From the NCBI GenBank assembly GCA_036365515.1, contig CM070874.1, positions 47,553,083-47,617,082 of the forward strand: 64,000 nt of DNA, in the 5' to 3' direction. The notes below the pieces were generated by a model. It searched no databases and was not told where the DNA came from. It was given only the letters and a program-made list of their open reading frames with translations. Each line of letters starts with the position of its first letter. Within the stretch, counting starts at the first letter, position 1. Positions 39,582-48,471 of this stretch are shown here, piece after piece. Source of the stretch: Torymus aiolomorphi. Lineage: Eukaryota > Arthropoda > Insecta > Hymenoptera > Torymidae. Position numbers and translations under genes: made by a program.

Positions 39582-42500
39582 TCTCCCACCCTCCGACTCC
39601 CCTCGTCGTCGTCGCCGTATCGATATCGACGACGGCGCTGCGGGCAAATAAGTGCCTCGGCGCGAGATGAACGAGGAGGCCAGGGATAAGAGGCGACATT
39701 AAAGTCAGATTTCTCTCGGACGACGCGACTGCGACGCGAAGACGGCAATTTTTCAATTTAAACGACGATTACGACGAGTTGCCCGTGCGCGCGCGCCTGC
39801 GCACTGTCGAAAAATCTTGGCGCTCGCGCGCACCCTATTATATACATATATATATATATAATAAATAACGATAAGGACCGTGCTCGATAAATCGCCATCG
39901 ATGCGTTTTGAGAAAAAAGTCCGATATAAGTGTTAACAAACGCGACTTTGCTCCAGATTATCGCTTTGACGTTGAATTTATCATCTTATTTGCGCGAGAA
40001 AAGTATATGTGCTCGTGTAAAATGGCGTTCGAAACATGGAGTATATCCATGTAAGCAGATTGTAATTTCGGTAAGATAGTGTTCCATGTCCAAGACACTG
40101 TCGATATACGAGAAATGTATAAGAAGTGATAGGTGTTACAAAACACAACATTGATAAGTTGGAAACACGTATAGCATAAAATGTTGCAACACGACATGGA
40201 GAAATATATTGACAGAAAAAGCTGCGTATAAATGAAAGAGAATCAATGATTAATTTCACTTTATAATTAAAAATTTGATAAAACTGATGTCCATGAAAAG
40301 CGGTAAAGGCCACGAAACCACACCGTATAGTAGCGGCAAAACGCCGAGGGAAACGCGTTTTTAAACATATAATCGCGCTCCACCCCCGCGTGTACGTACT
40401 CACGCTCATGCATGTGTATTCAGCGCTCGTGCGACAGTGTGCGTATATGTATACATGTATAGGTGCGAGTAACGCGCACGACCAGTCGACATCCGCCTGT
40501 TTAATTCAGCGATTGCCGCGCTCGTACACACGTTAAAGACAGGCGCACAGAGCGCGAGCGCGGGGGTGTAGAGCGCGCAGAATGTTCGTGGATTCGCTTT
40601 GGTGCCTCGATTGGATAATGTCGAGCGAATTAAACCGATCGTTGGATTAATTGTCTCCCCGGAGCGGCGCAACGCTGTGCCGCCTATATCTCTCTGTCTC
40701 TCACTCTCGTGCGCGTTTTCTGCTTTGCTCGACAAATTGTTCGCGCTAATTGGGGGAAGAGTGAAACGTCCGTCTATCGCTCTCCTGCTACTCTCCCCCT
40801 CCGTCGCTCGCTCCCTCTCGCGTCGATATCCCGCGCAATGTTCGAGCATCGAAGAGCACGTTCGGATTTCATAATGCGCTATGGCTATCTCTCTCTCTCG
40901 CTTGTTCCCCTGCCTCGTTGGATTTTATACCCTACATCCTCGCCTCTCTTGTCCCTGCCAGCGTTTACGATATCCTTTTTTTAATTAATGTGGGTCGGGC
41001 GAAAACGTTTTTCGAATTCATGAAAGTCGTATAATAACTCATTTGACATTCGATGAATTCATAAATTTTGAACGCTATTGGAAACTGTTTAATCTTGGGA
41101 AGAATTTTATTAAGATATATACTATCAGAAAATTTGACGTAAAAATGTAAAGTATCGGCTAAAATTAGATTCAGAGCACTTGGGTCGAATGACGTGTAAT
41201 ATCGTAACTCGGTTTTAATAAAGATAAAAAAAATGACAGGGGGAGGAAATTGGTGTCCTTAAATAAATCAGCATACCAAGTAAAATACGCAAAAGACTCG
41301 AGTCCCGCGACTCAGCAAGACTCCTCGACTCGATCCAGTATTAATAAAGTCGGCGGGGATCCCATCGACGCGGCACTTTTTTAACCAGCCAAGAATTTCC
41401 TCTCGTCCCACGCTGGCGCACTCGCGGAAAAAGTAGCGCTGCAGTCATATTTCAAGGGAAAAAAGAACGGGGAAAAAGGTGGCGCGCTCGGTGTAACATC
41501 GCGTTCGCGCGAGCCGATGAGTTTTTGAGTGTAGTCGCACATGTTTTTCCCCCGTCTCCCCTTTCAGCTCGATGCTTTTATCCGCATTTCTCTCTCTCTC
41601 CCCCTCTCTCCCGGTTCTCGAGCCGAGCGTCGAACTCGCTTCGATGCCATACATTTGTCCGAAGAGCGCCGAAGTCATTTGTTTCCGTATACAACACCCC
41701 CGCTCGCAGCTTTTCATCGGGGCCCTCACTCGCCTCGTGTAAGTTTGACGTTAAAGTGGGTGGAGGGAGGGACGGCTTTTGTGTCGACGTGGAAGCAGTG
41801 CGCGCGTCAGCCCAAGAGAAAACGGAGCTTAAAATAATGGCCGGGACGAATTCGATCGGGCGCGTGTTTTAGAATTCTCAATGGCGGAATGGCTTAATGA
41901 ATTGTTTCGTCAAAGATTAAATAGGGTGCGCGCACGAGCGACCGCACGCGCCTCGACAAGCGGATGAGACGACGTGCCTCCAATATTGATAACGCACGGC
42001 GCTGCTGAATTACAAATTTTATGAATAACTGCGCGTCCCATTTTGTCTTATTGATTGAGATAGTTCCTTTTTTTTCATCCTCAAAGGACTTTAAAAGAAT
42101 TTCCGATCTCAAGATTAAATTCTCGCTGGGGTAGATCAAAATATCTTTTTAATCAGAGAATTTTTCGCTATAAATAGTTTTTAACACGATTTTTATTTAC
42201 CCCAGATTGATTAAATATCCAATGTAAAATATAGTTTCTTAAACATTTTTAAACGCTAAAATAGAAGGCTAGAACGTATAGTAGAATTTGCGTGAAAATT
42301 GCACATGCTACTGATTCGTTTCTTTGATAAGGTCGATCCAGTCGCGTTGTTGTGCTCGCGTCTCAAGCACCTTAACTCCATTTATTTGCGTATCGACTTC
42401 TATCGCTGGCGACGCAGACGATCCGAAAAGCAACGAGTTCTTTCTCTCTCGCTCTCCCCCTCTTCCGCTCTTTCGGCTTTCCTCATCTCTTCCTCTTGCG

Positions 42501-43702
42501 GCACAGCAAGAAAAAGAGAGAAAGCGAGCGAGAGAGAGAGAGAGGCAGACGTCGATTCGTTTCGGCTCTGTGCTTCAACCTTGCGACTTCGGTCGACAGG
42601 GCGGTGAATGAGAAACGAGGAGAGACGTCGAACACTCTATATACGCGGTAGGTACTCCGTCTCTCGAGCGGACCGGGTAATGCCCTAACGCTCGTTCGCG
42701 CAACACAACTGGGGAATCGGATACTTTATAACGCGCTCTCTTTCTCCCTCCAAGCATTTTCCTCTCCTTTTCTCGGTACTCCGTCCACCCAGACGAGCAA
42801 TACATCAGTTTATACGTTTCAGACACTTGCATTTTATTCAAGACAAGCCTGGACATTTTGTTTCCCGACTGCCATTTATATTTTTACTTATTTTCTCCAT
42901 TTCTATATTCTAGTCCTACTCGTTTCTGCACTTGGTTAAAACAGAACGTGTATTAAAATTTATACACTGGTTGTTCAAGATATAAATACCTTGTCAGCAG
43001 TCTTTAAAAAGTCAAGACTAGTTTCGACTGCTCGGAAAAAGAAAATAGAAAAAGCCGTTAGATAAATATATGCTAGTTAGAACAATTTTCATAAGTAGAA
43101 ACAAATGACGCGAGTTTTAAAGGCAAGCATTTTCTAATGGCTAGCAAATTTAATGGTATGTAGTTTGGCCGCGAGAAAAATGATCGAACGGATCGTAACG
43201 GTACGAGTATTTGTGGAGACGCGTACACCTTAAATAAGCCGATGGCATTAGGTCTCTTACTGTTAAGTGCCGTCTAGCTATACACTCGTTTACAACTACT
43301 GTTACTTCGACAGAAATGTCAACGTATTCTTAAATTGTTTTTAAAAATTTTAATTATATTCAGCTATACTATATAGTAGTTTTATTTTATGGAACATTGT
43401 TTTTACACTGGAAAATCATAATCTTTACAATCTAATAGAATTTAAGAACATGTGTTGAAATAAATAATAAATTAGGAGTTAATACAAAATAAATTAATTT
43501 TTCGGAAATAAATATCTGTTCAAGATATGAAAGCTGATATTTAAAAATTGTACAGTATATTTAGAAAGGATGTCATTAAATGGGATACTTCCTGCCCCAT
43601 TTTTCTGATTATTATTAAGTAATCAGAACAGAGTCGCCAGTGTTACCAAAAATTATTATCATATCAAACCTCATTAAATCAATGCAAGGTTAAAAAGAAT
43701 AT
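38855..43702. other. sequence upstream of the M13-like gene
   Basis: Contains the 58-bp CT array, a TA-rich tract at 39,838-39,865 and AT-rich DNA from about 42,860 that grades into the M13-like gene. No exon is supported. Confidence 0.5.
39513..39570. repeat. (CT)n microsatellite
   Basis: Twenty-nine CT units inside a longer pyrimidine-rich tract that continues to about 39600. Confidence 0.97.
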
Positions 43703-43710
43703 TATATAAG
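43703..43710 (+). promoter_or_regulatory. TATA box of the M13-like gene
   Basis: TATATAAG sits 55 bp before the ATG. A start site about 30 bp downstream (near 43735-43745, where TAGTCATC resembles an initiator) would leave a 5' UTR of only 20-30 nt. A focused TATA promoter fits a gene with strong tissue-restricted expression, but that is inference. Confidence 0.6.
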
Positions 43711-43764
43711 ACTCATTTTAAAAACTAATTTAGTTTTCGTTTTATAGTCATCGTAGACACAAGG

Positions 43765-44001
43765 ATGTCGACCAACGCGGTTCTCCGGTAAGTTCTAAAT
43801 ACGTTTTTTTTATTTTTCTTTCAATTTTCGATAATATTGTATTACTTTTGAACATTTAGAATGTTTATTAAAGTTTAACAAATGTCGCTCATGAGATGTT
43901 ATACACTATTATAATTAATCAAAAATTCTTAGGATTCTGTTAGCTACTTGTGCACTTTGCATGTTGAGCAAAGTATCTGCTGGGCCTACTGTTGTTTCTC
44001 T
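43765..44001 (+). other. signal peptide coding segment (split by intron 1)
   Basis: Exon 1 (43765-43787) and the start of exon 2 (from 43933) together encode a short N-region, a hydrophobic core ILLATCALCML and the small-residue cleavage site VSA before G25 of the M13-like protein. The intron falls inside the arginine codon at residue 8. This replaces the cytoplasmic tail plus membrane anchor usual for neprilysins. Confidence 0.8.
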
Positions 44002-47000
44002 ACCGTCGTTCAATATCGAAATAGAAGAAGAAAATGGGCAGAGCACATTTTTGGATCACAATATTTTAAGCGGTATTAATGCAACAGTGGATCCTTGCCA
44101 AAATGCGTATCCCAGTAAATGCAACGATGACGGAAATTTTCTATCGCCATCTTATTTCAAGAAAGTGTATTCGCATATTCGAGAACATTTAATAAGTAAT
44201 ATTTCAATTTGATAAAATACTATATATTTGTAAGATGTTTTCTTTTGTAATACTATATTTCTCATTTCATTTTGTAGATGTCTTAAGCAGTAGTCTGAGC
44301 GAAAATGAAATTGGATCGTTATCAGTGGAAAAGAGATTATTCCAAGAGTGTATGAAACTTGGTAAGGATAAATTTAATGTTTAATGGAATCGCAATGAAA
44401 GAGTATGTAATGCAGTTTATATTTTTTTATTATACTTATAATAGGATCCAAACAAGATGATGAGTCAAAATTACGAACAAAAAATTTTGTTCAAAAATTA
44501 CGCTACTCTTTTTCAACCAGCAACAATTGGCAAGTTATAGAAGCAGGTCTAATTAACTTAGATTTACCTTATACATTTTTTGATTTTGCTATTGAAGAGG
44601 ATTCAGAAAATGAATCTGAGAAAATTATTTTAGTAAGATCTCATTTTTTAAAGAAAAAATTTGTATTATTTTGGTGGATTTTATAGTTTAACGTTTTTGT
44701 TCATACAGTTGCAACCTCCTTCAATAACTCAAGTAAAAAATGTTTTAAACCTTCTGAACAAAGCTTTTAAGAATTATTTAAAAAAGGATAATGACGATGA
44801 CTATGTTTGGGATATTTACGATTCCATACATTTTTCCCAAAAAAGTTTAGTTTTGGAATTTTTCGAAAAATGGCTTGAGGTATCAACAGTCTTAATTAAT
44901 AGTAATAGTATTTTAAAAATAATAAAAATACTAACCCATTATAAATTACAGATATTTTCTCTGGATGACAATGAAAAATCGGAAACAATGAAAATAAGCA
45001 TACAAAATTGGAATTATTTGTGGGAAGAAAAATCGCATAGCAATACTGGAAAAGTAAGTTTTTATTTGATATTTAACTTTACGCTACTTTATTCATTTAT
45101 AAAATACTCATTGATTGGTTGCAGATTGATTGGACTAATTTGATTTCATTGAGATTTAAAGCCATTGCTCAAATCGACGGTCAAAAAATGATTCTTGTAA
45201 AACATAAGTCCTATTTTATGGGGCTTATTGATCTTTTAAGTCAGACTGACGATATTACCATAGGTATTTGAAATTTCAAATAAAATTAAACCCAAAATTA
45301 AATTGTATATAATGCCTATGATCATCATACAACGTTTTGTTTTAGCAACTGCAATGAAAATGAACATAATTACTGAAAATTTAAGATATATCGACTGGAA
45401 AAAGGCAGAATCTTTGCAGCACGTTAAACGGTAACGCTTTTCTCTTCAAATTAAATTCAAGTATATTATAGTACATTATGATACACGAGTTTCATACAGT
45501 ATTTTATACCACGAGAGCTTAAAAATCATGTTAAAGTTGCGGTTTTTAGGTTAGAGTGCTATAAAAAAGATAAATTTAAATACATGTTCCAATCACTATA
45601 ATTCCATTTAATTAGGTCAACGTTCTGCTTTGAAGATACAAAATTGTATGGAGCATCTTTCAGAATGTTACGAGATCTGAAAAACTTTGAGTCCAACCAG
45701 GTAAAATTGTTCTAAAGTTATCGTATGTTTACTGTTACAATTGAGACATTTGCAATTTAACTCGACTTGTTAATTTTTTAATAGCCAGGTCATTTCAAGA
45801 TAGTTAAAGCTATGTTACATCACATAGTACAAATAACTAAACATGAAATTGCTCAATCAAAAACATTATCTCTGACAGAAAAGAAATATTTACAACGTGA
45901 GCTGAAGTTAATTACAACCGATGTTATTAACCACAAAAAGCACGTAGATCGTATTTCTGATTACTATGATAACGTAAGATAATTGTATATTGATATACTC
46001 CTCTACTACATTTTTTTTTTATTTACATAAATTTATTTTGTAGCTTGTTCTAACTCCCAGTTATTTCGTTAATATAATTCAATACCGAAGATTGGTAAAA
46101 GATAATGAATTAAGTTATTTCAATGCTCGGTATGCAACAATGTTACAGTAAAAAAATCTCAATTTTTTTCATAAGAAATAATAAAAAATGTTTAACATTA
46201 TAGAATTGGTTCGGAGATGAACACAATGCCGTTTAGTATTACAGACTTGGAGAAAGCTCGCAATCGGTTTAGTTCGTATAACAATTTATTTAAAAATTTT
46301 ATTTTGATATATCACTAAATTTTTGTATACTTTACAGTTTTAAGTGTGTTTGTCTACACTTATTCACCTTTCTTGCAGTCGATGCCAAAGTATGTATATA
46401 ATACTTTTCATAAACAATCTTTCAGTACCACGTTCACTTATTGAACTATTTTTAATATTTATAGAGAAGTTCACTATGCATCGTACGGAGTCAAAGTAGC
46501 TAGTACTTTATACGGTTTATTAAACGAAGACAAATTTAATAGTACGTATCATTGTACGAATGTGTATTACATTATTTACCTATTTTATATCCCATGGTAA
46601 ACTTTTTATTTCAGATGTTGCAGAACGTAAGAATACTGATTGGTCCAGTCATCCCGTATATTCAAACGAAGCTTTAAAATGTTTTATCCCAGAGAATTTA
46701 GGAGATTTTGGTGTAAGTATAAGAATAGAAATGCTCACAATTTAAAAAATATATAAAACATCCATCATTTACTAACAAGAAATGGTTAATTTTAATTGCA
46801 GAAAACTAAAGCAACTAAGACAATTACAGAATTATTTGGCGTTCGTATAGCTTTCAAAGCTATGTTACAAGAATATCTCTCTATTGGTAACCGTCAATTT
46901 TACTACAGTTCTATGGCTAGTGATGTAATAGTAACTGCTGACCAATTATTCTTCATCACATATTCGAAGGTAAACGATAAATTAAATATCTTAGTATATT

Positions 47001-47225
47001 GAGTCTTGGATTATTCTTTAAGAAATGCTGTTCACTCACACAATTGTTTTACAACATTTCTTTCAGTTCCATTGTCATTCAGGTGAAAAGGTAGTTAATA
47101 CGGTCCTCCAAAATACAAATGAATTTTATTCGGCTTTTCATTGTTACGAGAGGAACGCTTATCAACCGCTTTGTCGTCTGAGGGGCTTCCAAACTCGAGG
47201 GGCTACTTTGTGGAGTTCTCAATAA
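43765..47225 (+). CDS. secreted M13-family (neprilysin-like) protein, predicted catalytically dead
   Basis: The coding sequence is split into 17 exons: 43765-43787, 43933-44195, 44278-44361, 44445-44632, 44709-44879, 44952-45053, 45125-45263, 45346-45430, 45616-45700, 45785-45973, 46044-46129, 46204-46275, 46345-46389, 46465-46541, 46615-46712, 46802-46969 and 47067-47225. All junctions are GT/AG and keep frame, giving 677 residues against roughly 700-770 for the family. Residues 1-24 form a signal peptide (hydrophobic ILLATCALCML, then VSA before the likely cut), so the product should be secreted; classical M13 enzymes are type II membrane proteins. The family pattern DPC-x3-Y-x3-C lies at residues 61-71, an M13_N-like WTN at 280-282, DQLFF at 616-620 and the end pattern TVLQN...EF..AFHC...C up to residue 661. 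At the active site the HExxH position reads STLYG (524-528) and the ENIAD position reads KTITE (575-579), so zinc ligands are missing. The start is the only ATG giving a signal peptide, 55 bp after a TATA box. Family membership is firm; a venom role is inference. Confidence 0.9.
44880..44951 (+). other. 72-nt intron that is open in frame (possible retained intron)
   Basis: This stretch of the M13-like gene starts GTATCA and ends with CTAAC 20 nt before TTACAG, as a real intron would. It is also a multiple of three with no stop, so retention would insert 24 residues after W-L-E. Neighbouring introns are 68-83 nt, and the encoded stretch is low-complexity (Asn/Ile/Lys/Leu/Ser), which favours removal. 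Confidence 0.65.
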
Positions 47226-47368
47226 ATTCATTATAAACAAGTCTAATCGAGATGATATTTATTATTTATATTTTGTTTTAAAAATCACAAGATGCAAGAA
47301 TTGTAAATTGTAGTTTACATCTACTGTACAAGATTCTTTTTAAAAAGTTTGTTTAATTAAGGAATAAA
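47221..47368 (+). terminator. 3' end of the M13-like gene with poly(A) signals
   Basis: One AATAAA overlaps the stop codon (47221-47226) and a second lies at 47363-47368, about 140 bp beyond the stop, in AT-rich sequence. The second is the more likely functional signal because it leaves a normal short 3' UTR. Confidence 0.55.
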
Positions 47369-48383
47369 ATCCTGAACAATAACCATAGTTTGAGTGAATT
47401 TTTATTCCATTTTGTAAAATTTTTAATAGTTTACGAAGAGTTACGGATGAAAGCCATGCGTCAAAAGTGGGGTCAATTAGAGATAAATGTACAGGACTAT
47501 ACAGAGAGAAAAAAAAGCAAGGGGAGAAGAGAGTGTACTCCTGAAGCGTCGTAAAGTCCGCGTGTCGGGCGCTCTCGCGTTGATCGCCAGCCCCTCCAGC
47601 CCGTCTCGCACTCTCTTTCTCTCGCGTAATACTCTTTATACGGTCGCACGGAATAAATTCGCGATTTCGCAGGTAATATGACAGAGAGCTGTCGAGGCTG
47701 GGAGGCTGCTGCTGCAGGAGCCGCCCGTGAAACTATCTCACCCGGGGCACAATAACGTACGGCCTCGTAAACCTGGCAATGTCCTCGTAATATAATGTGG
47801 AGCGCGCTCGTGTGTGCGTTAGTCCAGCTTACGCGCGTTCCATATACGTGTGTAGGTATATACGCGTGCTCGCACGTGTTGGCGGCAGCTCTCCGGGGCG
47901 CATATATCATGCTCGCGCGCCGTACGTTTTCCATATACTTATTTATGCGCGTGTATTTTTATTCGCTCGTGCGAATGTTTATATTTTCGGCGCAGGCGGC
48001 GCCTACGTGCCTTCGCTCCATGTGACGAGTGTCACCGCCGCGTTATTATGGGTACGCGGGAATGTGCACACGACTGCATTTTTAAGACTGGAACAGGATA
48101 CCGCCGTACGATTGTGCGGGGACTTTATGGACTTGGCGCCTTTTGTGTCCGCGGCCGAGATCGATTGAATTGTGGCGCTCGCGCGCCGTTCTGCCAGCGC
48201 CAAACTGTGCATTTTCATGTTAATTGCGTATTGCAACGAGGTGGCAGGCTAGGCCGGAGAATATGCCTATATAATAGCGACTAATTATTGCGACGGCGAC
48301 GTCTATACTAGGGGGCGATACGTGTGACGTGAGTTTCATTGTTCGTGATTTAATAACAATCATTTCGTAATGGCGCGACTGTG
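47369..48383. other. spacer between the M13-like gene and ratchet point A
   Basis: Composition switches sharply from AT-rich to CpG-rich at about 47,510. Nothing supportable is seen. Confidence 0.5.
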
Positions 48384-48389
48384 ACTCAC

Positions 48390-48442
48390 ACAGACCTGAT
48401 CTGGGCTGCAAGTCCAGAGGTGGTGGGATGCGTTTCACATAC
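48390..48442 (-). other. RS-exon of ratchet point A, or an ordinary short exon
   Basis: Downstream of the acceptor the minus strand reaches a GTGAGT donor (complement of 48384-48389), bounding 53 nt. Such a downstream donor is expected for exon-definition recognition of a ratchet point. Read in the frame that starts after the first base, it begins Y-V-K-R-I-P-P-P-L-D-L. No homology is recognised. Confidence 0.45.
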
Positions 48443-48471
48443 CTGCAACAGAGAGAAAACACATTTGTTAG
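48437..48471 (-). promoter_or_regulatory. recursive-splicing ratchet point A
   Basis: Read on the minus strand, this has a CTAAC branch point (48467-48471), a pyrimidine-rich tract and CTGTTGCAG directly followed by GTATGT (48442 down to 48437). An acceptor followed at once by a donor regenerates a 5' splice site after the first splicing step, the mark of a zero-length recursive exon in a long intron. Spacing from branch A to AG is about 25 nt. An ordinary exon beginning with GTATGT is the alternative reading. Confidence 0.6.

Noticed and set aside
39402..39756. Frames on both strands across the CT array
   Set aside because: Leu-Ser and Arg-Glu runs are translations of the microsatellite.
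43606..43627. Small inverted repeat CTGATTA...TAATCAG upstream of the M13-like gene
   Set aside because: Seven-base arms in AT-rich DNA occur readily by chance.
47661..47676. TTTCGCAG/GTAATATG as a plus-strand ratchet point
   Set aside because: No pyrimidine tract or branch site upstream and a poor donor.
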